From positions 150,337-214,336 of the forward strand of contig NZ_JAUORV010000009.1 in the NCBI RefSeq assembly GCF_030548205.1: a stretch of DNA of 64,000 bases, read 5' to 3'. A program made the translations under genes and the position numbers. Numbering within the stretch: the stretch's first letter is position 1; the number at the start of each line of letters is the position of its first letter. This document shows, in pieces, positions 18,488 to 25,448 of the stretch. Origin of the DNA: Aliiglaciecola sp. 3_MG-2023. Its GTDB lineage: Bacteria; Pseudomonadota; Gammaproteobacteria; Enterobacterales; Alteromonadaceae. A model generated the notes under the pieces. It ran no database searches and had not been told where the DNA came from. It was given only the letters and a program-made list of their open reading frames with translations.

Positions 18488-20569
18488 TTAATCCAGCTCA
18501 ACTTCTAGAAGCTTGTTGGTCTCTTCATCATCGTTTACCACTGATTCATCTAACAACGCTTGATCTACAGACTCAATAGACATGTTGCCATCCCAAATTG
18601 AACCTTCAATGGAAGTTAATGCATCCCAAATGGAACCTTCAATCGATGATAAACCATCCCAAAGTGAACCTTCAATCGCTGTAGTACCATCCCATATGGA
18701 CCCTTCAAGACTGGATAAGCCATCCCAAATCGATCCCTCAAGTGAGGTTGTTCCATCCCAAATCGAACCTTCTAACACTGAGAATCCGTCCCAGATGGAA
18801 CCTTCGAGAATTGTCGAACCATCCCAGATTGAACCTTCAATAGCTGTAGTTCCGTCCCAAATTGAACCTTGAATTGAAGTAGAACCATCCCAAATCGAAC
18901 CCTGAAGAGCTGTTTTTCCATCCCAGAGTGATCCTTCAATTGAACTTAACCCGTCCCAAATTGAACCTTCAATTCTACTAGTAGAGTCCCAAATTGAACC
19001 TTCTATTGTACTGCTACCGTCCCAAATAGACCCTTCTGCTACAAATTCACCATTGTTAAGGGCTAATAACAACTGACCTTGCTCAGTCACACGAGCTGGG
19101 CCTTTGAAGTGTGCCACTCCATTGAGATCCGCTTCAAGATCTAAACCAACGTTGGCGCAACCAAAAGCGTCACTGGTCACCGCTTCATAGGCATTAATTA
19201 AGCCAGCACCTTGAGTGAAAGGTCCGTAATTTTCACCCGTAGAAGGGTCTATTACCGCTGTAGCGGAATCAATTAAGCGACATTTCACATCATCAGGGGA
19301 CAAACGAGAGTTGTACTGCAGCATAAGTGCAATCGTACCCGTTACCACAGCTGCGGCTTGTGAAGTACCAGACACCAGGTGGTAATCCTCACCTGTTTCA
19401 GACTCTACAAAATTTTTGTTTTTCAACAAGCTTTTGTTCATTTTAGAAGCGATATGCCCACCAAAAGCAACAATTTCAGGTTTAACAAAGCCTTCTACTG
19501 AGGGGCCTTTTGATGAGAAGGTAGTCATACGATCATCGCTATAATCTTCAGGTGTATAACTATCTGTTAGTGCGCCAACAGTAATAATGTAAGGATTATT
19601 TCCAGGTACGGTCACAGTCGCATAATCCGAGCCTGTATTACCTACTGAAGTTACAACAACAATACCTGCGTCCCATAAGCGCATTACTGCTTGGTTAATC
19701 GGGTCATTCCAATAGTTTGATTGTACACTTGCCCCCATAGATAAATTCAATACACGGATACGATAGCGATTACGGTTCTGATAAATATAGTTTAATCCAT
19801 CTAACACATCGGTATAGCTACCATTACCTGAAGCATCAAAGGCTTTAACTGACAACAAATACACATCCGGAGCAATACCGTTAAATTTACCTTCATCCGT
19901 TTTGAGACTACTGGCAATAATACCCGTAACATGGCTTCCGTGACCATTTTGATCATCGTTTAAAGCCCGTGTCTTTTTACTTTTAATTGCATCATACTTA
20001 TAAAACGCGCGTGAACGTTCATATTGATTCTGTAATAGGTATTTACCTTGTTCGCCGCCCATTAACGTGCCACTGTCTAAAACAGCAACTGTTACGCCCT
20101 TTCCAGTAATTCCCTTTTCATGTAATAAATCTGCCTGTGTTTGAGTTGCAATATTATTGTCGATAGCGAATTTTTTTAATTGACCTGCAGCATTGGCTGA
20201 ATTGCCATTCCCCATAGTCATCACGTTTCTATCTGCAGTAACCTGTATACCAGAAATACTGGCTAGTTCATCGGCCTGCTTAACAGATAAGTAGGCACTA
20301 ATAGCATTGATAATTGGAAATTCTCGCGAAACTGCACCGCCGACGCGCTCAACTGCGGATACCAAAGCATCACGGCCCAACCCTTGTAATATGTAGGCTT
20401 GTTCTTTTGCTACGTTTTGGCTTACTACCATTTGTGGTGTACTGCCTGATTCAGTAAAGAAAGGCACACTGCTACTATTGGCTTGAGTTGTCAGCATCAC
20501 TGCTGAAACACTGCTGATGAAGGAAAGGGCTCCAACTAACAATGTTTTCTTATCTGTAAAAAAACTCAT
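18488..20569 (-). CDS. Secreted subtilisin-like (S8) serine protease with 14 GSIWDG repeats
   Basis: The protein is an exported subtilase. A signal peptide (KKTLLVGALSFISSVSAV) is followed by an I9-like propeptide (about 30-125) and the S8 catalytic domain, with Asp in VAVLDSGT near 163, His in GHGSHVTGI near 210, the oxyanion Asn in SVGNTGSD and Ser in SGTSQAAAVVTG near 402. Residues about 511-665 are 14 tandem copies of an 11-residue unit of the form EGSIWDGxxxI, followed by an acidic tail. The longer reading frame begins at 20644, but I chose ATG at 20569: it has a GGAG ribosome binding site 8 bases before it, starts right at a normal signal peptide, and the sigma-54 promoter lies inside the longer version. 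Substrate is unknown. Confidence 0.92.
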   Translation of the reverse strand: MSFFTDKKTLLVGALSFISSVSAVMLTTQANSSSVPFFTESGSTPQMVVSQNVAKEQAYILQGLGRDALVSAVERVGGAVSREFPIINAISAYLSVKQADELASISGIQVTADRNVMTMGNGNSANAAGQLKKFAIDNNIATQTQADLLHEKGITGKGVTVAVLDSGTLMGGEQGKYLLQNQYERSRAFYKYDAIKSKKTRALNDDQNGHGSHVTGIIASSLKTDEGKFNGIAPDVYLLSVKAFDASGNGSYTDVLDGLNYIYQNRNRYRIRVLNLSMGASVQSNYWNDPINQAVMRLWDAGIVVVTSVGNTGSDYATVTVPGNNPYIITVGALTDSYTPEDYSDDRMTTFSSKGPSVEGFVKPEIVAFGGHIASKMNKSLLKNKNFVESETGEDYHLVSGTSQAAAVVTGTIALMLQYNSRLSPDDVKCRLIDSATAVIDPSTGENYGPFTQGAGLINAYEAVTSDAFGCANVGLDLEADLNGVAHFKGPARVTEQGQLLLALNNGEFVAEGSIWDGSSTIEGSIWDSTSRIEGSIWDGLSSIEGSLWDGKTALQGSIWDGSTSIQGSIWDGTTAIEGSIWDGSTILEGSIWDGFSVLEGSIWDGTTSLEGSIWDGLSSLEGSIWDGTTAIEGSLWDGLSSIEGSIWDALTSIEGSIWDGNMSIESVDQALLDESVVNDDEETNKLLEVELD
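18573..19036 (-). repeat. 33-bp tandem repeat coding for 14 EGSIWDG units
   Basis: Fourteen in-frame 33-bp units encode the 11-residue repeats of the protease. GSIWDG or GSLWDG is nearly invariant (variants: one WDS, one WDA, two units with Q for E), while positions 8-10 vary and position 11 is I or L. Codons differ between copies, so the array is old and kept by selection at protein level rather than recently duplicated. Confidence 0.95.
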
Positions 20570-20614
20570 TTTATCACTCCACTTCGGATAAATTTTAATC
20601 TCTCCACACCTAAA

Positions 20615-20630
20615 TGCACAATGTGTGCCA
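20615..20630 (-). promoter_or_regulatory. Sigma-54 promoter of the S8 protease gene
   Basis: Read on the minus strand, TGGCACACATTGTGCA carries the -24 element TGGCAC in full and the -12 element TGC(A) with exactly 10 bases between GG and GC, as RpoN requires. Transcription would start near 20604, giving a leader of about 35 bases before the ATG at 20569. The site is partly palindromic (gcaca/tgtgc), so binding by another regulator is possible. Confidence 0.75.
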
Positions 20631-20692
20631 ACTCTTAATTTCAAATTAACTTGTTGTATTTAAATGATTTTTACAATCATCGACCAAAGACG

Positions 20693-20758
20693 ACTTAAAA
20701 TATGAATAACCAACTTAAAATATGAATTAAAATAAAAACCAATGGTCATAATTTAAGT
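20693..20758 (-). promoter_or_regulatory. Three related 15-bp boxes upstream of the sigma-54 promoter
   Basis: The box acttaaaatatgaat occurs at 20693-20707 and again, identical, at 20713-20727 (20-bp period, two helical turns). A third, inverted copy with 12 of 15 matches lies at 20744-20758. They stand 63-143 bp before the -24 element, a fitting place for enhancer-binding protein sites. The remaining bases up to the GspC start at 21034 show no further feature. Confidence 0.55.
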
Positions 20759-21033
20759 CACATATATTAGTCTAATTAAATTACCTTTTCATTTTAGAAA
20801 CTCAAAGTAACCTATGTTGTTTTGCGTAAACCTAGGTAGTGCGGTCAAACAAGATTGAAACTATCCATGACTTAGCTAAATATCAGCAAAACCTGCTAGG
20901 TTGAGTGGTTTTAAGAAAAGAGCAGAAATGAACGTTAGTGGATTAAAACGAGGATTAAATTAAGCATTGAGAACAGGGCTAGTGATGGGTATCCTGCTGA
21001 TATGACACAATATCAAACTCACGAGCTGACCCC

Positions 21034-21852
21034 ATGAGTAATAGTAAATTAATCCTCTCTTTCCTTTGCATTGCAATAGCCGTGTTGTGCTATGTCATGT
21101 TTGGTCCATCTGATCACGAACCAGTTGAACTTTCAGAGGAAGTCAAAGGTGAGTTGTTAAATACATCTGACAACTCCGATATGGAGCAGTTACCCAATGC
21201 TGAGACAGCAACACCCGAAGTCGATTTGCAAGGCTTACCAGCCAGTCCTCTGAATATTTCTTTAATAGGAGTTGTGGCAAGTGATGAGGAAATGGAGGCC
21301 TCAGCAACCATCCAATCTCGTTTACAAGTTCGTACTTATTTTGTTAATGATCAAATCGCATACACTAACGCAGTAATACAAGAAATTAGAAACGATAGGG
21401 TTATATTGTTAAATGAAGGGCAGCGAGAAGTATTATTACTCAGGGGCACGGTATCTGAAGAAAATAATCTAGCAGCAAACACAAGCAAGAATCTGACTGA
21501 AGGATATGATCAAAATACTCACCCTCAGGACGTTGCCAAATCCATTGGTAACCGACCTAAACTACTGGAGCATATCATCACTATTTCACCTTTTGATCGC
21601 AATGACCCATCTGCTGGTTTTAATGTGCTCCCAGGTTTGAATCCTAAACTATATCGAAACGCAAAATTTAAAGAAGGCGACGTACTACAAAAGATTAACG
21701 GTAACGATATTACCACTGATGAGGGGCTGGAGGCCGTTCAAACCTTATTACCCACAGCTCAAACACTCATGTTTAGTGTATTGCGGGGTGGTCAGGTGAT
21801 TAGTTTGTATTTAGATATTCCCTCAGAAAACTTAAATATACAAAGAAATTAG
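21034..21852 (+). CDS. GspC-like type II secretion protein (orphan)
   Basis: The 272-residue protein has the plan of the type II secretion inner membrane protein GspC (PulC/EpsC): a short cytoplasmic end, one membrane segment (about 6-23), a linker, the HR domain at about 72-150 (PLNISLIGVVAS ... DRVILLNEGQREVLLL) that contacts secretin GspD, and a PDZ-like domain at about 180-262 (PGLNPKLYRNAKFKEGDVLQKINGNDI). Other gsp genes are absent nearby, and GspC normally heads the gsp operon, so this is a stand-alone copy. It is transcribed away from the subtilase gene, sharing a 464-bp gap. It may serve export of the neighbouring protease; that is inference. The ATG has only a weak GAG ribosome binding site. 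Confidence 0.8.
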   Translation: MSNSKLILSFLCIAIAVLCYVMFGPSDHEPVELSEEVKGELLNTSDNSDMEQLPNAETATPEVDLQGLPASPLNISLIGVVASDEEMEASATIQSRLQVRTYFVNDQIAYTNAVIQEIRNDRVILLNEGQREVLLLRGTVSEENNLAANTSKNLTEGYDQNTHPQDVAKSIGNRPKLLEHIITISPFDRNDPSAGFNVLPGLNPKLYRNAKFKEGDVLQKINGNDITTDEGLEAVQTLLPTAQTLMFSVLRGGQVISLYLDIPSENLNIQRN

Positions 21853-21859
21853 AAGTTAA

Positions 21860-21890
21860 GGCTTATCCCCCCCGTTAATGGGATAGAGCC
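21860..21890. repeat. Short inverted-repeat element, copy A
   Basis: The 31-bp sequence begins ggcttatccc and ends gggatagagcc, so its ends pair around a C-rich loop. A near-identical 29-bp copy lies at 22035-22063 in the same orientation. A truncated piece (gatagagcc) is seen at 22008-22016. Confidence 0.7.
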
Positions 21891-21896
21891 CACACC

Positions 21897-21961
21897 TGTA
21901 GCACGGTCTTTAGGCCGTGAATTTGATATCAATAAATGCAGGGCTAAAGCCACCGCCTACA
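21897..21961. repeat. REP-like imperfect palindrome
   Basis: A 65-bp imperfect inverted repeat runs from tgtagcacggtctttag to ctaaagccaccgcctaca, centred on an AT-rich loop holding gatatc. It looks like an intergenic repetitive extragenic palindrome. Copies elsewhere in the genome are expected but cannot be seen here. Confidence 0.6.
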
Positions 21962-22034
21962 GACCGTGGATGTTTTGAATTTGGTTACTTAGGAATTTAA
22001 CTTTGAAGATAGAGCCTCAATAGAACGAGATGAA

Positions 22035-22063
22035 GGCTGATCCCCCGTTAATGGGATAGAGCC
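22035..22063. repeat. Short inverted-repeat element, copy B
   Basis: This is the second copy of the element at 21860-21890: ggctgatccc ... gggatagagcc, differing at one base and by two fewer C in the loop. It lies 38 bp beyond the last tRNA gene and could serve as its 3' hairpin, although no T run follows. Confidence 0.7.
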
Positions 22064-22101
22064 TACTATTTGAATAATACTGGGAGATAGATGACTAACA
22101 A

Positions 22102-22186
22102 TGGTGCGGAAGGAGAGACTTGAACTCTCACGCCGTGAAGCACTGGAACCTAAATCCAGCGTGTCTACCAATTCCACCACTTCCGC
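22102..22186 (-). tRNA. tRNA-Leu (anticodon TAG)
   Basis: An 85-base class II tRNA with encoded CCA. Acceptor GCGGAAG pairs with CTTCCGC, the anticodon loop reads TTTAGGT between GG and CC pairs, a long variable arm is present, and the T loop TTCAAGT is normal. Last gene of a four-tRNA operon. Confidence 0.97.
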
Positions 22187-22189
22187 AAG

Positions 22190-22266
22190 TGGGGTGGACG
22201 ATGGGGTTTGAACCCACGACCACCGGAATCACAATCCGGGGCTCTACCAACTGAGCTACGTCCACC
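22190..22266 (-). tRNA. tRNA-His (anticodon GTG)
   Basis: A 77-base tRNA with encoded CCA, including the extra 5' G (position -1) that faces the discriminator C, as in all bacterial tRNA-His. Anticodon loop ATTGTGATT. Only three bases separate it from tRNA-Leu. Confidence 0.97.
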
Positions 22267-22402
22267 ACTGTGTTACTCTTTTTACACTAAATTATTTTTA
22301 CTTGCCAGATAAATAACTATCTGCTTACTCTTTTCTACTTTTCTCAAATACACATTATTGAAAAGTATTCCCAGATATCAAATCCATATCCAACCGTTCC
22401 GC

Positions 22403-22479
22403 TGGCGCGTCCGGCAGGATTCGAACCTGCGACCACCCGCTTAGAAGGCGGGTGCTCTATCCAGCTGAGCTACGGACGC
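22403..22479 (-). tRNA. tRNA-Arg (anticodon TCT)
   Basis: A 77-base tRNA with encoded CCA. Acceptor GCGTCCG, anticodon loop CTTCTAA, T arm GCAGGTTCGAATCCTGC. Reads the rare AGA/AGG codons. A 136-bp spacer precedes tRNA-His. Confidence 0.97.
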
Positions 22480-22504
22480 TCTACGAATCTGAACAAGTAA
22501 AAAA

Positions 22505-22581
22505 TGGTCGGTGAGACAGGATTCGAACCTGCGACCCCTTGGACCCAAACCAAGTGCGCTACCAAGCTGCGCTACTCACCG
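22505..22581 (-). tRNA. tRNA-Pro (anticodon TGG)
   Basis: A 77-base tRNA with encoded CCA. Acceptor CGGTGAG, anticodon loop TTTGGGT. It is the first gene of the operon; the set Pro, Arg, His, Leu resembles the argX-hisR-leuT-proM operon of E. coli in content but with another order. Confidence 0.97.
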
Positions 22582-22612
22582 AACAATCGTTGCGATAAAA
22601 CCTCATCGCTTC

Positions 22613-22651
22613 GAGGGGGCGCATATTACCCACTTGCCCCAACCTCGTCAA
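22613..22651 (-). promoter_or_regulatory. Stringent-type sigma-70 promoter of the tRNA operon
   Basis: On the minus strand TTGACG (22651-22646), a 17-base spacer and TAATAT (22628-22623) are followed at once by GCGCCCCC. The G+C-rich discriminator is the hallmark of stable-RNA promoters under ppGpp and growth-rate control. Confidence 0.85.
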
Positions 22652-22767
22652 ATACTTTTTTAGAGATTTTTTCTAACTGGCTAATTATGAAACAATTAGT
22701 TTATAAAATATGCTTTTTGACTGTCCAGTTTAAAAATAAAAAGCAATTCATTGTAGAATCGAAAAAA

Positions 22768-23028
22768 CTATTTTAATAACGCGTGATCTGCGGGTAATTT
22801 GTTTTTTATCCAGATGGCCAACCTATGCTTCATACTGAGTAAATCTTCTGAATCCTCTCCCAAGGAAGCAATTAATTTATCATTCACGAGTAGCCGGTAA
22901 ATAATTTCAACTTTCTCTTTTTGGCCCATGGTTTCGCTAAAACCGTCAAAGCCCCGGTTCTTAGCATAGGTTTCCCCTACGCTAATGGCCATTTTAAGCA
23001 ACTGCTGTTCATTTTTTATTTTTTTCAA
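22768..23028 (-). CDS. DUF5062-like small protein
   Basis: An 86-residue, charged, soluble protein without signal peptide or membrane segment. The pattern KEKVEIIYRLLVNDKLI and MKHRLAIWIKNKLPADHALLK recalls the DUF5062 family of Vibrio and Alteromonadales, which has no known function. The start is TTG at 23028 with AAGGAA as ribosome binding site six bases upstream. It follows the YgjV-like gene by 67 bp on the same strand. The family name is from memory and moderately sure. Confidence 0.65.
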   Translation of the reverse strand: MKKIKNEQQLLKMAISVGETYAKNRGFDGFSETMGQKEKVEIIYRLLVNDKLIASLGEDSEDLLSMKHRLAIWIKNKLPADHALLK

Positions 23029-23095
23029 AAATAATTCCTTAACGCCAAAGCTCAGATATTCAGATTGTTAAGATGGCTTATTCTGAGCTCTTGAT

Positions 23096-23722
23096 TCAAT
23101 CAGGGTAAAACCATATCCCATTCTTCTTCGGGGAAAAACCCAATTGCTGCAAATAGTTTTCATGTTTTAGGCTGTCTGCCTTTGCAAAAACCGCCCCATA
23201 GCCAAACTGAGTCTTTAAACGTTGTCCCTGTCCCAAAACAAAATGACCAATTCGACAATCTCGATAGGCGGGTATAACAAAATCAAAATCAACAATAAAA
23301 TTATTATTTTCATCAGCATAGCCTGAAAGTAAACCCGCCACTTCCGTATTTTCCATCATAAAATAATAACGACGTTGGGTTTGCTGCATTTTTTTGAAAA
23401 AACGCGGAAAGTGGAATTCAATATCTTGACGATGGTATTCAAGGAAAAAATCCACATAATTGGAGGGCATGCTCACTTCTAATACAGAGAAATGTTGCTC
23501 GGCTTGCATTAGCATTTTACGCAAATAGACAATATTGGTGATCGCAATAAAACCATTTAAGAATGCCACAGGAGATGCCCCTATGATTATTCCATAGATG
23601 CAAAAGGAAGATGCGCCAAATAAATTGTACCAACGCAGCCTTACAATGGAATCTCGAGTAAGTGAAAACGCAATTAAAGCAGATGCACAGTAGCCAAAAA
23701 TTTCTACGCCAGTGAGTTGCAA
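23096..23722 (-). CDS. YgjV-like inner membrane protein with GNAT-like C-terminal half
   Basis: The first 85 residues form three hydrophobic segments (GYCASALIAFSL, LFGASSFCIYGIIIGA, FLNGFIAITNIVYL) as in the YgjV family of small inner membrane proteins. The rest (about 95-208) is soluble and looks like an acetyltransferase (GNAT) fold: FIVDFDFVIPAYRDCRIGHFVLGQG, then YLQQLGFSPKKNGIWFYPD, where RIGHFVLGQG sits where an acyl-CoA loop would be. That second assignment is a structural guess. The start appears to be TTG at 23722 with AGGATATTACCC before it. Function unknown. Confidence 0.7.
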   Translation of the reverse strand: MQLTGVEIFGYCASALIAFSLTRDSIVRLRWYNLFGASSFCIYGIIIGASPVAFLNGFIAITNIVYLRKMLMQAEQHFSVLEVSMPSNYVDFFLEYHRQDIEFHFPRFFKKMQQTQRRYYFMMENTEVAGLLSGYADENNNFIVDFDFVIPAYRDCRIGHFVLGQGQRLKTQFGYGAVFAKADSLKHENYLQQLGFSPKKNGIWFYPD

Positions 23723-23785
23723 GGGTAATATCCTATTCTTGTAGTCGGTTTTAAAACCATTTCAATTAAACATAGTTTGATTATA

Positions 23786-23868
23786 CGTGAGTTCAACGGC
23801 AATTCCTGCTTATCTAAACAATAATTGCCGCCCACCTAACAACTAAGCATAATTAATATCAACTCACG
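23786..23868. other. Nested inverted repeats upstream of folD
   Basis: An outer stem cgtgagtt (23786-23793) / aactcacg (23861-23868) encloses an inner stem cggcaatt (23797-23804) / aattgccg (23823-23830). The block lies 63 bp before the folD start. It could fold as a two-stem RNA in a folD leader or be paired operator sites; no known RNA family is recognised. Confidence 0.4.
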
Positions 23869-23930
23869 ATTGCTTGGCTTAGCAAGGTTATGGGACAATA
23901 TGCACAATCGAAGTTATAAAAGCCAAACAC

Positions 23931-24785
23931 ATGCCAGCACAACTGATAAATGGAAAATCAATTGCCAAACAGGTAAGAGAAAATGTTGCTTCCCAAGTAG
24001 AAGCTATAACAGCGGCAGGAAAGAGACCTCCCGGCCTTGCAGTCATTAAAGTCGGTCATGATCCAGCTTCTGGTGTATACGTTGCCAATAAACGTAAAGC
24101 CTGTGATGAAGTGGGTTTTGTTGATAAGGCCCATGATTTACCAGCTAATATTACCCAGCAACAACTGTTAGAGCTAGTTGACTCACTCAACCTGGATCCT
24201 CAAGTCGATGGAATTCTGGTGCAGTTGCCTCTTCCAGCGGGTTTAAATGCCGAAGAGGTATTAGAACGTATTCGTCCTGATAAAGATGTAGATGGATTCC
24301 ACCCTTACAATATCGGTCGTTTAGTGCAACGTATGCCAGCCCTGAGGCCCTGCACACCAAAAGGTATAATGACCCTAATTGAATCAACTAAACGTCCAGC
24401 AAAAGGATTAGATGCGGTCATAGTAGGGGCATCAAATATCGTCGGGCGTCCTATGTCTCTTGAGCTACTGTTGGCGGGTTGTACAGTTACCACTTGTCAT
24501 AAATTCACCCAAGATTTAAAAAGCCATGTAAAGCGTGCTGATATTCTAGTAGTCGCAGTAGGTAAAGCAGAATTTATTCCTGGTGATTGGATTAAACCTG
24601 GTGCGATTGTCATCGATGTGGGTATCAATCGACAAGCGGACGGCACCTTAGTGGGCGATGTGGAATTCGACGTCGCTAAAGAGCATGCCGGATGGATTAC
24701 CCCGGTTCCTGGCGGTGTGGGCCCAATGACTGTGGCGAGTTTAATTGAAAATACCTTAGAAGCATATGTGAAGTACCGTAGCTAG
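23931..24785 (+). CDS. folD: Bifunctional methylene-THF dehydrogenase / methenyl-THF cyclohydrolase
   Basis: FolD interconverts 5,10-methylene-, methenyl- and 10-formyl-tetrahydrofolate with NADP, supplying one-carbon units for purines and formyl-Met. The 284 residues show the substrate motif [16 protein letters not shown] with the catalytic Lys near 56, [25 protein letters not shown], the nucleotide-binding [13 protein letters not shown] and the GGVGPMT signature. The stop codon overlaps the GTG start of the next gene (TAGTG), so translation is coupled. Confidence 0.98.
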   Translation: MPAQLINGKSIAKQVRENVASQVEAITAAGKRPPGLAVIKVGHDPASGVYVANKRKACDEVGFVDKAHDLPANITQQQLLELVDSLNLDPQVDGILVQLPLPAGLNAEEVLERIRPDKDVDGFHPYNIGRLVQRMPALRPCTPKGIMTLIESTKRPAKGLDAVIVGASNIVGRPMSLELLLAGCTVTTCHKFTQDLKSHVKRADILVVAVGKAEFIPGDWIKPGAIVIDVGINRQADGTLVGDVEFDVAKEHAGWITPVPGGVGPMTVASLIENTLEAYVKYRS

Positions 24786-25348
24786 TGACGGACCTAGGTG
24801 AAGAGTTTGCTAACCAAGGGATTGAAGAAACCAAAGCCTGGTTAAATCAAGTGGTTATCGGCCTTAATTTTTGCCCGTTTGCCAAGCGCGAAGTGCTACG
24901 TAATTCGATTCGCTTCACCGATTGCGATACAAAAAAATCTAAAGAGGTGCTCAGCTCTTTTGCTCAAGAAGTGCTTTGTTTAGACAAAAATGCGCAAATT
25001 GAAACCACGTTAATGATACTTACTGGCGGCTTTAAGCAATTTTTTAGTTATCTAGACATAGTAGATTTAACCCAGACCTGGTTAGATGAAAACGGCTATT
25101 CAGGTGTCTATCAAATTGCCAGCTTTCATCCTGATTATGTTTTTGAAGGGGAGCCTGAAAACTCCCCAGCAAATTACACTAATCGTTCACCCTACCCCAT
25201 GTTGCACCTGCTTCGAGAAGAAGGCTTAGACAAAGCAATTCGCTCTTATAAAAACCCTGAACAAATACCACAAAACAACATCAATAAAGCGCACAATATG
25301 GGTGAAACCGCACTGAAGGCATTGCTGTTATCCTGTATGAAACCCTAA
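24785..25348 (+). CDS. DUF1415 family protein
   Basis: A 187-residue soluble protein of the conserved DUF1415 family, with unknown function. Visible family hallmarks are GLNFCPFAKREV near residue 30, the FHPDYVF segment near 120, and NRSPYPMLHLLRE. The conserved Cys in NFCPFA and the His/Tyr pair may form a site. The GTG start overlaps the folD stop codon. The coupling to folD suggests, without proof, a link to one-carbon metabolism. Confidence 0.85.
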   Translation: MTDLGEEFANQGIEETKAWLNQVVIGLNFCPFAKREVLRNSIRFTDCDTKKSKEVLSSFAQEVLCLDKNAQIETTLMILTGGFKQFFSYLDIVDLTQTWLDENGYSGVYQIASFHPDYVFEGEPENSPANYTNRSPYPMLHLLREEGLDKAIRSYKNPEQIPQNNINKAHNMGETALKALLLSCMKP

Positions 25349-25448
25349 GTCTTTAGATGACCCATTAAAATACAGCAAAATAACAAAGCCTCGACTTTTA
25401 GGGTTACGATTTCATTCTGAGTTTTGTTCGTCCCCCTTGCAAAATGCG

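Noticed and set aside
18582..18872. Plus-strand open frame of repeating SQIEPS units
   Set aside because: It is the antisense of the subtilase repeat array; the opposite frame has a full protease with catalytic residues.
20570..20644. Longer start of the subtilase gene
   Set aside because: No ribosome binding site, it breaks the signal peptide layout, and it contains the sigma-54 promoter.
21989..22180. Open frame over tRNA-Leu
   Set aside because: It is an artefact on the tRNA-Leu gene strand with no ribosome binding site.
22504..22776. Open frame encoding a VGETGFEPATP-type peptide
   Set aside because: It is antisense read-through of the tRNA-Pro gene; this peptide is a well-known false protein in annotation.
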